In this document: positions 44,384 through 53,334 of the stretch, one piece after another
Numbering within the stretch: the stretch's first letter is position 1
Layout of the letters: the number at the start of each line of letters is the position of its first letter
Origin: ECT2AJA-044 sp965658225
Lineage (GTDB): Bacteria; Bacteroidota; Bacteroidia; Flavobacteriales; ECT2AJA-044
Reading direction: 5' to 3'
DNA: 64,000 nucleotides
NCBI GenBank assembly: GCA_965658225.1
Contig: CBFHRK010000001.1
Location: forward strand, 1-64,000
Translations under genes and position numbers: made by a program
The notes under the pieces: model-generated
What the model saw: the letters and a program-made list of their open reading frames with translations, nothing else
Told to the model about the DNA's origin: nothing
Databases searched by the model: none

Positions 44384-45073
44384 CTAAAGCAACGCTCTCA
44401 GCTCCTTTAAATGCTGGATCTCATAAGTTACCGGCTCTTGGTGTAGTACTTTATGCGGATTAAAGAATACTTGATCCCAACCGGCCTGTTTCGCTCCTAT
44501 AATGTCGGCTTCTAAGTTATCGCCGATCATTAAACTGCGTTCTTTTGAGGCCCCTGTTCTGCTCAGCGCATATCGGAAAATATTGTGATGCGGCTTGCGA
44601 ACGCCCGCCTGCTCTGAGGTTACGATCACATCAAAATGATCACCCAAGGTGCTTTCCTTGAGCTTGATGTGCTGCACTTCCTCAAATCCATTCGTGATAA
44701 TATGCAACTCATAGCGTTCCTTCAAGTAAACGAGCGTTTCAATAGCTTCCGGGAATAGGTTCTTCTTATATGGCGAACGAGCGAGGTATTCTTTTTCCAT
44801 CCATTTTGCGACCTCACGGTCGGATATCCCAAATTCCTCCAACGTGCGCAAAAAACGAGTTATGCGCAGCGTAGCTTTATCAATTTCCCCATTTCGATAC
44901 TTCTTCCACATTCGATCGTTATGAACGCGGTAGCGCGGAAAAAACTCATCGAGCCGCAGGCTCCCATGATGAAGCGGAAGCTCCGCCAATAGCTCGCCTA
45001 GCGTCTCTTGCGCATTGGCGTCAAAATCCCACAGCGTATGATCTAAATCGAAAAAAAGATGATCGTACTTCAT
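44384..45073 (-). CDS. HAD family hydrolase, YjjG-like nucleotidase
   Basis: 229 residues. HAD motif I FFDLDHTLWDF, motif II IITNGF, motif III lysine in GVRKP, motif IV MIGDNLEADIIGAKQAGW. The WDF after motif I is typical of YjjG pyrimidine 5'-nucleotidases, which hydrolyse noncanonical nucleotides. It begins 1 nt after upp, so a pyrimidine-salvage context is plausible. A palindrome copy lies in it (44948-44963). Confidence 0.88.
   Translation of the reverse strand: MKYDHLFFDLDHTLWDFDANAQETLGELLAELPLHHGSLRLDEFFPRYRVHNDRMWKKYRNGEIDKATLRITRFLRTLEEFGISDREVAKWMEKEYLARSPYKKNLFPEAIETLVYLKERYELHIITNGFEEVQHIKLKESTLGDHFDVIVTSEQAGVRKPHHNIFRYALSRTGASKERSLMIGDNLEADIIGAKQAGWDQVFFNPHKVLHQEPVTYEIQHLKELRALL
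44948..44963 (-). repeat. Dispersed palindrome (GAGCC/GGCTC) inside the HAD gene
   Basis: Minus strand GAGCCTGCGGCTCGAT. Confidence 0.65.
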
Positions 45074-45074
45074 T

Positions 45075-45725
45075 CTATAATTTCGTTCCGAAAGCTAGAT
45101 CTCCCGCATCTCCTAACCCCGGTACAATGTATTTCTTGGCGTTCATATCAGGGTCAATTGCAGCAACGTACAAGTCTCCAATTCCTGTCAAATTTTTTTG
45201 AACATATTCGACGCCTTCCCGACTTGCAATCACCGATAAGCAATCAACTCGCTTCGGCTTTCCCCGTGACAACAGAGCCTCATAAGCCAATACCATCGAC
45301 TGCCCCGTGGCCAACATGGGATCGCAAAGTATCACGTGGCGATTGGTTAAATCGGGACTCGCCATATACTCAATTTTCACTTCAAAGGAATGATCTTCTT
45401 CTACATCGCGATACGCACTTATGAATGCATTATCAGCTCCGTCGAACACATCGAGCACACCTACATGTAATGGAACTCCCGCCCGTAATATACTCGCAAC
45501 GACAGGGTTAGAACTTGGAACCGGAACCTCTGCTACAGCCATGGGCGTATTCACTAATCGCAAATTGTACGTGAATGATTTGCTCAATTCGTAGGCGAGT
45601 GCGAATCCAATTCGCTTGATGTTTTCACGAAATCGAAACCGATCACGCTGAATTTTTTCGTCTCTTATTTCGGCCATATACTGATTTACAATACTCGGCG
45701 TGCTACTTAAATCGAATACATTCAT
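45075..45725 (-). CDS. upp: Uracil phosphoribosyltransferase
   Basis: 216 residues from the ATG at 45725 (MNVFDLSSTPSIVNQYMAEI). PRPP loop in CDPMLATGQSM and the uracil-binding GDAGDLAFGTKL terminus. It makes UMP from uracil and PRPP. The upstream ATG at 45743 would overlap the preceding gene by 16 nt; the shorter start leaves 2 nt. It is coupled to the HAD phosphatase. Confidence 0.95.
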   Translation of the reverse strand: MNVFDLSSTPSIVNQYMAEIRDEKIQRDRFRFRENIKRIGFALAYELSKSFTYNLRLVNTPMAVAEVPVPSSNPVVASILRAGVPLHVGVLDVFDGADNAFISAYRDVEEDHSFEVKIEYMASPDLTNRHVILCDPMLATGQSMVLAYEALLSRGKPKRVDCLSVIASREGVEYVQKNLTGIGDLYVAAIDPDMNAKKYIVPGLGDAGDLAFGTKL

Positions 45726-45727
45726 AA

Positions 45728-46609
45728 TTAAGGTTGATACCATTTGAGGTACCAGGGCAGTCGGTTAATGATTAGCTCGGGAATTGATTTTTCCTCAGGC
45801 TTTAATCGGTCCGCGAGGACCTTTGGCAAAACCGTTCCGTCTACTTCCAAAAATACGGGAAAGGGTTCCGATTCCGCAATAATTGCTTGTACTAATAGCG
45901 TCTCGGGCCAGCGATCGGCATCCACTCGCTTTCCCGCCAAGGTGTGAAGGGTAATGCGATCGGCATCGTAAAAGATATAGGCCCCCGCCGCCAAAGTATT
46001 TTGTCGGTCGTACAAGCTCCACACCTGCCCTTTTCTTTTGTGCTGACCTACATGAAGTAAATGCTTTAATCGCTCGAGACTTTGACCATCAAATGCATGT
46101 TTTGGGTTTTGTTGTTCGACTAAAAGTTCGATCAATGCTTCAGGTGGATCGTTCCGGAATACCGTGTAATCGAGTTCTCGTTTGACATACTCCGAATTGC
46201 TTTTGATGTGTTCAGAAGGGGTCTTTCCCGGACCACACTGCCATTGATAAACAAGGGAATTGATTGGTGAAATTCTCGGCGAGTTTTGCTCGTTTAGATG
46301 CCAGCGAACAAACGCGTACTCTTCAGGAACGGCCAACAAGAAATCGCTGAGTAAGGATTCATCGATCTCGGGACCAACGACTCCAAGCTGATAGGTCCAC
46401 GGAGGCATAGCACCAATCTGCTTCCCGTATTTCTCATACTTGGGCAACGGCATTACCGCTTCATAGTCGTTCAGAACGAGCGCGTCCCAACGGTCTACAA
46501 CCGTATCGAGAAACCAAGAAAAGGTATACGGTCTTCCTTTTCCGTATTTACGTACCGTTTTGTTCCAAGCCTCCTCATTGAGATCGTCTTGGCGAACAAA
46601 TTTTATCAT
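45728..46609 (-). CDS. Putative acyltransferase of GNAT-like fold
   Basis: 293 residues. Landmarks FVRWHLNEQ, SEYVKRELDYTVFRNDPPEALIELL and AAGAYIFYDADRITLHTLAGKRVD resemble the FemAB/BioF2-type acyl-CoA N-acyltransferase fold found in Bacteroidota, but no single decisive motif is present. Its place, between upp and a polysaccharide deacetylase-like gene, is common in Flavobacteriia. A palindrome copy (45805-45821) is inside it. Function unknown. Confidence 0.55.
   Translation of the reverse strand: MIKFVRQDDLNEEAWNKTVRKYGKGRPYTFSWFLDTVVDRWDALVLNDYEAVMPLPKYEKYGKQIGAMPPWTYQLGVVGPEIDESLLSDFLLAVPEEYAFVRWHLNEQNSPRISPINSLVYQWQCGPGKTPSEHIKSNSEYVKRELDYTVFRNDPPEALIELLVEQQNPKHAFDGQSLERLKHLLHVGQHKRKGQVWSLYDRQNTLAAGAYIFYDADRITLHTLAGKRVDADRWPETLLVQAIIAESEPFPVFLEVDGTVLPKVLADRLKPEEKSIPELIINRLPWYLKWYQP
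45805..45821 (-). repeat. Dispersed palindrome (GGTCC/GGACC)
   Basis: Minus strand GGTCCTCGCGGACCGAT, with the middle arm pair changed to T-A on both sides. It lies inside the acyltransferase-like gene. Confidence 0.7.
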
Positions 46610-46618
46610 AGTGGTGAA

Positions 46619-47926
46619 TTAATCCGAATGCGCCGCATCCAGCAGTCCTTCGTAATAATGCCTCCACCCCCTCCAAAGTTTATTTTCAGAAACAGATTCG
46701 TTATGCCAAACCGAAATAAAAGTGCCTTGAACGTCTTTTACCGCCTTCAATACAGGAAGTGTTTTTTCAAGCGCTTCGGGTGCATCCATTTTTTGGTAGA
46801 ACTTTAAAATACCTTCCATGGCCGCAAATGGGTGGATTTTTAGTGGCGTCATGAATTCTAAATCGAGGTCGTAAAAGTAAAACGGTGTGCAGGTTCCGGC
46901 CCTAAACCCGAGCTGAGATGCGTAGCCCATGGTGTAATCATCCGTAATATCTAAATCCAAAAGGTTTCGGTAGGTTTCCGGAATAGTCAGCTTCAAAAAG
47001 TGCTGCCTGCTTCTAGTTATCTCTCGATGCGTTATTCCTCCCAATCGCTGCACTTCGTCTGCCAAGCGCTTTTTCTTCTTATTGCTACCATACGACGGGT
47101 GGATTCCAATTTGTGCGTAATCGGCAATTCCTTTAATCAATCGTCGAAATCGAGGGTTTGTGTACGGTACATTCTTATCATTTAGTCCGTAATCGGCTAA
47201 AAGGAAAAAGTAAATCGTAGGGACTTTATACTTCTCTTGGATCGACTTCAAATACGGGAAAGTGTCGTACGGATCGGGCCGCAGGCCCAAAAGAACAGAA
47301 ATACGCTCGACAATTTCGCGACCGTTCAGCTGGGTAACCGCCCTAAAGAATCCGCCCATACCCCGCATCAAGCCTTTCCCAGTATAGGAATAGGCATTGT
47401 CTACGTCAATTGTATTAATGAAGGAAAAGCTTCGTTCGGGCCATTTGAATTCGGGGAACGCTTGAGATAAAATCTCTTTAATCTTGAGTGCCCATTCATC
47501 GACTACTGGTCGCTGCAAAAAATGTGCTTTATAGGCAACCGACGACTCAGCAGAAAAACGTTCATGCTTATCCTTGATATGAGGCAAGTACTCTTCATAA
47601 CGCGACAGCAAGTAAAAAGAAGCTGCAAAGGGATCGAAAGGCAAGGCCGATGGCGTAGGCACTGGGAACAATGAAATTACGTCGTCTAATTCGCTGGGTT
47701 TTGGATCCCACTCATTGATTCCCGTTTCAAACAGCAGTGAGCTATTCCTAAAAAACACTTCATTTCCCAAGGGGCGTGGGGCATAGCTCATTTTAGGTCC
47801 CTTGTGCTCAATGAATTCAGAAACTTCGGTCGTGACTTCTACCGAGACTTTAAGCATTTCGGCAAAAACCTGCTTAAAGGCGTACAATACACGCGGGTTC
47901 TTTTTATGTGCATACACCAAAATCAT
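46619..47926 (-). CDS. Polysaccharide deacetylase-like protein (NodB-type fold)
   Basis: About 435 residues from the ATG at 47926, which overlaps the wecB stop (ATGA). An N-terminal unknown region is followed by NodB-like elements: aspartates in NTIDVDNAY, QIGIHPSYGSN with the metal-binding histidine, and TDDYTMGYASQLGFRAGTCTPFYF. It could remove acetyl groups from a surface or capsular polysaccharide. Its link to wecB suggests surface glycan work. The palindrome at 47273-47288 lies in the gene. Confidence 0.75.
   Translation of the reverse strand: MILVYAHKKNPRVLYAFKQVFAEMLKVSVEVTTEVSEFIEHKGPKMSYAPRPLGNEVFFRNSSLLFETGINEWDPKPSELDDVISLFPVPTPSALPFDPFAASFYLLSRYEEYLPHIKDKHERFSAESSVAYKAHFLQRPVVDEWALKIKEILSQAFPEFKWPERSFSFINTIDVDNAYSYTGKGLMRGMGGFFRAVTQLNGREIVERISVLLGLRPDPYDTFPYLKSIQEKYKVPTIYFFLLADYGLNDKNVPYTNPRFRRLIKGIADYAQIGIHPSYGSNKKKKRLADEVQRLGGITHREITRSRQHFLKLTIPETYRNLLDLDITDDYTMGYASQLGFRAGTCTPFYFYDLDLEFMTPLKIHPFAAMEGILKFYQKMDAPEALEKTLPVLKAVKDVQGTFISVWHNESVSENKLWRGWRHYYEGLLDAAHSD
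47273..47288 (-). repeat. Dispersed palindrome (GGGCC/GGCCC) inside the deacetylase-like gene
   Basis: Minus strand GGGCCTGCGGCCCGAT. Confidence 0.75.
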
Positions 47927-49053
47927 CCGAACACCTTCCAAATATGTTCGGCAATCAAGTTGGCCGCATCGCCATTCCCAAAGGTCCCTTTAACTGGACC
48001 GGTTTTTGGCTCAGCAGCTAAACGTTTCCATGTAGCTTCAATCAATCCCGAATCGCAATCAACGATGGTTGCGAAGGTATTGTCAACCAATTCGTTCCAT
48101 TCCGTTTCAGAGCGTAATATTACGCTAGGCGTTCCAAAAAAGAAGGCTTCCTTGGGTATTCCGCCGCTATCAGTAATGACGAATCGAGCATCGCGAACGA
48201 GTGCCAGGGTTTCAAAATAAGTCGTGGGCGATTCAAAAAGAAACCTTTTGTGTCCGTGAATTTTTGGCCAAAACTCCGGATAATGGGTGTCAATGGCTGT
48301 TCGTGTACGAGGATGACAAGGGAAATAAAGCATCGCTCCCGAGGCTTCCGTATTGTACAGGACGCTATTCAGAATTGTTGTAAGTCGAGCCGGGTCATTG
48401 GTATTCTCGGCTCTATGCAACGTAAAGAGCACAAAGTCATCGGGATCTAATCCAGCCGGGAGGCTGGCTTTATTACTGAAATACAAAGCGTTATCGTACA
48501 TCACGTCACCCGTAAGCTGAACGCTCGGGTTTACAACTGTTGGCTCACCTACGGCTCGATTCGTAATGCCTTCAGCCTTCAACTGTTCCACCGCTGCCTC
48601 CACCGGGCAAGCCAGAACACAACTTAAATGATCCGTTAAATGTCGGTTTACTTCTTCGGGCATACTCCGATTATAGGAGCGCAAGCCGGCTTCTACGTGA
48701 ACAAGGGGCAATTCTAGGTCGCTCGCGGCCAGGGCTGCACCCAGCGTAGTATTCGTATCGCCATATACCAAAACCACATCAGGCCGATTTTCTTCCCAAA
48801 GCTTGTGAAGCTCCATGGTTATTCTGGCTGTTTGAACGGCGGGTTTACCGCTTCCTACCCCGAGGTTGTATTTCGGGTTGGGCAATTCTAATTCCCGAAA
48901 GAAAACATCGGACATGTTATCGTCGTAATGCTGGCCCGAGTGAATGAGCGTTTCTTCTATTCGACCCGCATAATCGGCCCGCAATACACGATCTAATGCG
49001 GCAGACTTTATAAACTGAGGTCGAGCCCCTACAACTGTGTGAAGTTTTATCAT
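47923..49053 (-). CDS. wecB: UDP-N-acetylglucosamine 2-epimerase (non-hydrolysing)
   Basis: 376 residues. VVGARPQFIKSAAL at the start, YGDTNTTLGAALAA, HVEAGLRS, HRAENT, and TDSGGIPKEAFFFGTP. It interconverts UDP-GlcNAc and UDP-ManNAc for surface polysaccharides. It lies 3 nt after radC and 4 nt overlaps the deacetylase-like gene. Confidence 0.96.
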   Translation of the reverse strand: MIKLHTVVGARPQFIKSAALDRVLRADYAGRIEETLIHSGQHYDDNMSDVFFRELELPNPKYNLGVGSGKPAVQTARITMELHKLWEENRPDVVLVYGDTNTTLGAALAASDLELPLVHVEAGLRSYNRSMPEEVNRHLTDHLSCVLACPVEAAVEQLKAEGITNRAVGEPTVVNPSVQLTGDVMYDNALYFSNKASLPAGLDPDDFVLFTLHRAENTNDPARLTTILNSVLYNTEASGAMLYFPCHPRTRTAIDTHYPEFWPKIHGHKRFLFESPTTYFETLALVRDARFVITDSGGIPKEAFFFGTPSVILRSETEWNELVDNTFATIVDCDSGLIEATWKRLAAEPKTGPVKGTFGNGDAANLIAEHIWKVFG

Positions 49054-49056
49054 GAA

Positions 49057-49752
49057 CTAAAGTTCGTTATTATCGGCAAAGCTAAAATAATCCTGTTCAG
49101 TCACTATTAAGTGATCCAGGACCTTAATATCTAATAATTCGCCCGCATTTTTAACTCGCTCAGTAAGTTTTCGATCGGCAGTGCTCGGGGATTTGTTCCC
49201 ACTCGGATGATTGTGGGCGATGATTATAGACGTAGCTCCGCAATAAAAGCCCTCCCTAAACAGAAGACGAATATCGACCACCGTACCGCTGATTCCGCCT
49301 TTACTAATAGGTCCTTTTTGAAGAATTTTATTGGCGTTATTCAAATACAGCACCCAGAATTGCTCGTGATTTAAATCGCCCAGCGTAGGTTGAAGGAGTT
49401 CGAAAGCCTGGCGGCTCGATTGAATCGTTTGTCGTTCAAGCGCTTCTGCTCCAGCCCTTCTCCGGCCTAATTCCAAAGCGGCTAGTATCCTAACCGCTTT
49501 TGCCTCACCAATTCCATGCATCGCGATTAATCGCTGGAAATCGAGCTTTCCCAGTTCTTTCAAATTACCTTCTACAGACTTCAACAAAACTCGAGCAAGA
49601 TCTACCGCGCTTTTATCTCGTGTTCCCGACCCAATTAAAATGGCTAAAAGCTCGGCATGACTCATCTGATGCCTGCCCCAATTAATCATTTTTTCACGCG
49701 GTCGATCTTCTTTCGCCCAAAAGCGAATTCCCCTTTCTTTTGAATAATTCAT
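49057..49752 (-). CDS. radC: RadC/MPN-domain DNA-associated protein
   Basis: 231 residues. Helix-hairpin-helix-like N-terminal half (LIAMHGIGEAKAVRILAALELGRR) and a JAMM metalloprotease-like motif HNHPSGNKSPSTAD. The name suggests DNA repair, but the role of RadC is unsettled. First gene of the run toward wecB. Confidence 0.94.
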   Translation of the reverse strand: MNYSKERGIRFWAKEDRPREKMINWGRHQMSHAELLAILIGSGTRDKSAVDLARVLLKSVEGNLKELGKLDFQRLIAMHGIGEAKAVRILAALELGRRRAGAEALERQTIQSSRQAFELLQPTLGDLNHEQFWVLYLNNANKILQKGPISKGGISGTVVDIRLLFREGFYCGATSIIIAHNHPSGNKSPSTADRKLTERVKNAGELLDIKVLDHLIVTEQDYFSFADNNEL

Positions 49753-49904
49753 TATTCAAAGTACCACGTTGTCAAGGCCATAGACAAGAACCCATCAGAC
49801 TCTGAAAGTCGAATCGAGACTTATTCATGTTTTCGGACCTTCTTTCGAACATTAAATTATCACTCCAGAGCCACTTTGAACCCAATTCAATCATCGAAAA
49901 CTAG

Positions 49905-49912
49905 TACCTTCA
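49905..49912 (+). promoter_or_regulatory. -7-like box directly before the chimera-egt operon
   Basis: TACCTTCA, two mismatches to TAnnTTTG, 4 nt before the ATG at 49917. If used, transcription would begin at the start codon. Confidence 0.35.
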
Positions 49913-49916
49913 AGGC

Positions 49917-51245
49917 ATGAACGTATACACCCCTGCAGACCTTAAAACGGTGTCCGTATTAGAAAGTGTTCCCGACTACGAGCTGCAGTGGCTGATTGAT
50001 CACGCTACCTTCCAAACGTATAAAGAGGGTGAATACGTCTTTAAAAAAGGAGACGCTGCCGATGAAATGTACATTCTTATGGAAGGGCGTGTGCTTTTCT
50101 ACTTGGAACAAAATGGTCAACGGCGCGATATGGGCGAAGCTAAAAAAGGCACCTTAACAGGTCTCCTTCCCTATTCGCGATTAACTCATGCAACCGGTAA
50201 TGGCGTCGTTATTAAACATGTAGAGTTATTGTCGGTTCATCGCGATATCATTCAAAAAATGATTGTTGAATGTCCGCTTTTAACTACTGCGCTCGTTCAC
50301 CACATGACTTCGAGAGTGCGAGATTTCACGAATACTCAACAACAAGTAGACAAACTCGCGGCGCTCGGAAAACTTTCTGCCGGACTCGCACACGAGCTTA
50401 ACAACCCTGCCTCGGCGATCGTGCGCAGCGCTGACGTGCTCAAACAACATCTTGGACATGTGCCCGATCGGTTTAAAAAGGTCTTGTCAATGCGAATGGA
50501 AGAATCGGCCATTAACGTTGTAAATGGGTTAGCTGATCAAAAAATTCTCGAAGTGATTAAAGACATCCCAATGCTCGAGCGTTCCGATCTTGAAGACGAC
50601 TTGCTCGATTGGCTCGAGGACCACGATATTGATTTTAGTGAAGAATGGGTCGAACAGCTATTAGACTTTAACTTCTCTACTGATGACCTAGAAACCATTT
50701 GTAGCGCAACGGGTGCAGAAGCTCTTGGACCATCACTAGGTTGGTTGGTCAACGTGCTCACTACAGAGAAATTAGTAGAAGAAATAAAAGATGATTTGAA
50801 CTCGACCATGTCGCAGTACTTAATCGATCAAATAAATAGTATTGAGAACATTGAAGTCAGCGGCCAAACAGAGATTTGCAGAGTGGAAGGCTCGGATCGA
50901 CTCGAAAAGGTGGTGCTTAAAAACCGAACTGATCAATCCGAGATTGAATTAGAGGCAACGGCACTCTTTATTTTCATCGGCGCGAAACCCTACACGGAGT
51001 GGCTGAACGATGACTACTTGCGCGATTCGAAAGAGTTTTTACTTTCGGGGCGTGATTTAACAAGCCATCCAGAATACAAAAAACGTTGGAAGCTAGAAAG
51101 AGACCCTTATATACTTGAAACATCCGTTCCCGGTGTATTTACGGCCGGAGACGCACGTAGTGGAGCCATGAATAGAGTTGCCTCTGCCGTAGGAGAAGGC
51201 GCAATGAGTATTAGTCTCGTTCATCGTTACCTCAGCGAAAATTAA
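49917..51245 (+). CDS. Chimera: cyclic-nucleotide-binding domain + histidine kinase front + thioredoxin-reductase-like back
   Basis: 442 residues. 1-130: cyclic nucleotide-binding domain (YKEGEYVFKKGDAADEMYIL). About 143-180: kinase dimerisation/phosphoacceptor helix with H159 (KLSAGLAHELNNPASAIVRS), then the family's helical linker. At about residue 295 the sequence switches to the C-terminal part of the FAD-dependent thioredoxin-reductase-like family (TMSQYLIDQINSIENIEV; VFTAGDARSGAMNRVASAVGEGAM). The HATPase domain, the N-terminal FAD-binding GxGxxG, the NADPH-binding GxGxxA and the redox CxxC are all missing. An in-frame deletion joining two neighbouring genes is the simplest origin. It lies 4 nt before egtB. 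Confidence 0.8.
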   Translation: MNVYTPADLKTVSVLESVPDYELQWLIDHATFQTYKEGEYVFKKGDAADEMYILMEGRVLFYLEQNGQRRDMGEAKKGTLTGLLPYSRLTHATGNGVVIKHVELLSVHRDIIQKMIVECPLLTTALVHHMTSRVRDFTNTQQQVDKLAALGKLSAGLAHELNNPASAIVRSADVLKQHLGHVPDRFKKVLSMRMEESAINVVNGLADQKILEVIKDIPMLERSDLEDDLLDWLEDHDIDFSEEWVEQLLDFNFSTDDLETICSATGAEALGPSLGWLVNVLTTEKLVEEIKDDLNSTMSQYLIDQINSIENIEVSGQTEICRVEGSDRLEKVVLKNRTDQSEIELEATALFIFIGAKPYTEWLNDDYLRDSKEFLLSGRDLTSHPEYKKRWKLERDPYILETSVPGVFTAGDARSGAMNRVASAVGEGAMSISLVHRYLSEN

Positions 51246-51249
51246 CCCC

Positions 51250-52407
51250 ATGATAGAGCGTTTTAAACAAATTCGGAAGTATACCGAAGATCTTTGTCTT
51301 CCCCTTCAAGTAGAAGATTATATTCCTCAAGCGGTGGTGGATGTGAGTCCACCTAAATGGCATCTCGCCCATACTACTTGGTTTTTCGAAACGTTCATCT
51401 TAAAGCCACACGCTCCTGGTTATCAAGTGTTTCAAGAGAAATACAGCTTCCTTTTCAACTCCTATTACGAATCTATTGGAGATCGTGTTTTCCGCGATCA
51501 TCGCGGACATATGAGTCGGCCCACGGTTTCAGAAGTGTATGATTACCGAGCGTATGTAAACGAGCACATGGTCGAGTTTTTGGAGAATTCCGAGGTTCCA
51601 AATTTCCTTAATGAGGTTTTGGCCTTAGGTCTTCAGCACGAGCAACAACACCAAGAGTTACTCATAACGGACTTAAAGTTCACACTCTCTCGAAACCCCT
51701 TGTTTCCAGCGTACGACTTAAATAACACTTGGGAGACTAATTTTCCTTCGCCGGCGGAAAACCAATGGGTTGAATTGGCTGAAGGGCTCTACGATATAGG
51801 CTACTCGGGAAGCGATTTTTGTTTCGACAATGAATTGGGTCGGCATAAAGTATATCTCGCAGGTTGTCGTGCCGCCACAAATTACGTGACTAATGAAGAG
51901 TATTTGGCCTTCATGAACGATGGTGGATATACTGATTTTCGTCATTGGCTCAGTGAAGCGTGGGGAATGGTTCAAGAAAAAGGGTGGAATGCTCCTTTGC
52001 ACTGGCATCAAATCGATGGTCAGTGGCACGAGTATCAATTGAACGGGTTGGTCCCGATCGAGCCGAAGGCTCCGGTGCGCCATATTAGCTACTTTGAGGC
52101 CGATGCTTATGCCGCCTGGTCAGGTAAGCGGTTGCTCACCGAATTCGAGCGTGAAGCGCTTGATAACGCCCTCACGGGCGGATGGCTATGGGAGTGGACG
52201 GGAAGTGCGTATCTGCCCTACCCGCGCTTCTCCAAAGCGGAAGGCGCCATTGGCGAATACAACGGAAAATTCATGGTGAATCAAATGGTACTTCGCGGCG
52301 GGTCATTGGCATCGCCTTTGGGTCATGTCAATCGACCGACATATAGAAATTTCTTTCATCCGCATCTTAGATGGCAATTTAACGGGATCAGACTCGCGAG
52401 TAAATGA
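51250..52407 (+). CDS. egtB: Ergothioneine synthase EgtB (iron-dependent C-S bond forming)
   Basis: 385 residues. An N-terminal DinB-like domain supplies the iron histidines (H41 in WHLAHTTWFFE; H130 and H134 in LQHEQQHQELL). The C-terminal formylglycine-generating-enzyme fold (VRHISYFEADAYAAWSGKR; LRGGS; WQFNGIRLA) follows. It joins trimethylhistidine to a thiol donor using oxygen. No egtA or egtC is seen nearby, so cysteine may be the donor as in short pathways; this is inference. A 4-nt overlap joins it to the bestrophin gene. An OvoA-like activity cannot be excluded. Confidence 0.88.
   Translation: MIERFKQIRKYTEDLCLPLQVEDYIPQAVVDVSPPKWHLAHTTWFFETFILKPHAPGYQVFQEKYSFLFNSYYESIGDRVFRDHRGHMSRPTVSEVYDYRAYVNEHMVEFLENSEVPNFLNEVLALGLQHEQQHQELLITDLKFTLSRNPLFPAYDLNNTWETNFPSPAENQWVELAEGLYDIGYSGSDFCFDNELGRHKVYLAGCRAATNYVTNEEYLAFMNDGGYTDFRHWLSEAWGMVQEKGWNAPLHWHQIDGQWHEYQLNGLVPIEPKAPVRHISYFEADAYAAWSGKRLLTEFEREALDNALTGGWLWEWTGSAYLPYPRFSKAEGAIGEYNGKFMVNQMVLRGGSLASPLGHVNRPTYRNFFHPHLRWQFNGIRLASK
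52057..52072 (-). repeat. Dispersed palindrome (GAGCC/GGCTC) inside egtB
   Basis: Minus strand GAGCCTTCGGCTCGAT. Confidence 0.65.
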
Positions 52408-53333
52408 TTATATACACACCCAACAAAGCTTTTGGTAAAGATATTCTTCATTGGGGACGCAGCTGGACAATGCGGCGCTTAATCTATTTCACCTTAATTA
52501 TTGGTGCAATAACTGGACTTATTTGCGCTCCTATAGTACATCTGGAAGTCACGGAAGAACTAAAAATGAATCCGTCCGTTTTTTCGTTTTTAGGGATTGT
52601 GCTAAGTATTTTATTGGTATTTAGAACCAATACGGCCTATGATCGATGGTGGGAAGGCAGAAAGCAATGGGGCGCACTCGTGAACAACTGTCGCAACCTA
52701 GCCATCTTGGTGCAAACCTCCTTTCCCAAAAATGATCTAAGCTCCCGTACATTTATGGCCGTGCATATCAGCAACTTCTGTATCGCTTTCAAGGAACATT
52801 TGCGCGAGGGAACTAAACTAGAGGAGTTGATTGATGTCTCCAGAGAAGAGCTGACGGTTTACGAATCCAAAGACCATGTGCCCAATCACATTGCATTAGA
52901 AATTCAACAATGCCTGCATGATGCCTATCGGGCCGAGGCCATAGGGCCGGAGGACCACCGAAACATGAAAGAACAGTGGCAATCATTGCTCGATATTTTA
53001 GGTGCATGCGAGCGTATTAAAAAGACGCCAATTCCCTTTAGCTACGCGGTTCATATCCGATTATTCATTTTGGCCTACACAGTGCTCCTTCCCTTCGCTT
53101 TAGTGGCAAGTTTTGAGTATTGGACGGTACCCTTAGTCATGTTCATATTTTATGCCTTCATGGGAGTTCAAATGATGGCCGAAGAAATTGAAGATCCTTT
53201 TGGGCTCGATTGTAACGACCTCCCAACGGGCACCATTGCTCACACAATAAAAAACAACGTTTTCGAAATTTTAGAAAACAAATCGCACCAGGGCCTTCGT
53301 CTGGAATTACACGATTACGATAAAATACATTGA
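52404..53333 (+). CDS. Bestrophin-family (UPF0187) channel protein
   Basis: 309 residues. IYFTLIIGAITGLICAPIV and IVLSILLVFRTNTAYDRWWEGRKQWG, the latter the family signature, with later helices (LFILAYTVLLPFALV, YWTVPLVMFIFYAFMGVQMMAEEIEDPFG). Bacterial bestrophins are pentameric channels for ions. It sits between egtB and egtD, overlapping egtB by 4 nt and ending 1 nt before egtD, so expression is coupled. A double palindrome lies in it at 52927-52956. Confidence 0.92.
   Translation: MIIYTPNKAFGKDILHWGRSWTMRRLIYFTLIIGAITGLICAPIVHLEVTEELKMNPSVFSFLGIVLSILLVFRTNTAYDRWWEGRKQWGALVNNCRNLAILVQTSFPKNDLSSRTFMAVHISNFCIAFKEHLREGTKLEELIDVSREELTVYESKDHVPNHIALEIQQCLHDAYRAEAIGPEDHRNMKEQWQSLLDILGACERIKKTPIPFSYAVHIRLFILAYTVLLPFALVASFEYWTVPLVMFIFYAFMGVQMMAEEIEDPFGLDCNDLPTGTIAHTIKNNVFEILENKSHQGLRLELHDYDKIH
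52927..52956 (-). repeat. Two abutting dispersed palindromes inside the bestrophin gene
   Basis: Minus strand GGTCCTCCGGCCCTAT directly followed by GGCCTCGGCCCGAT. Both fit the family loosely; the second has no loop spacer (CCT-CGG). Confidence 0.5.
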
Positions 53334-53334
53334 C

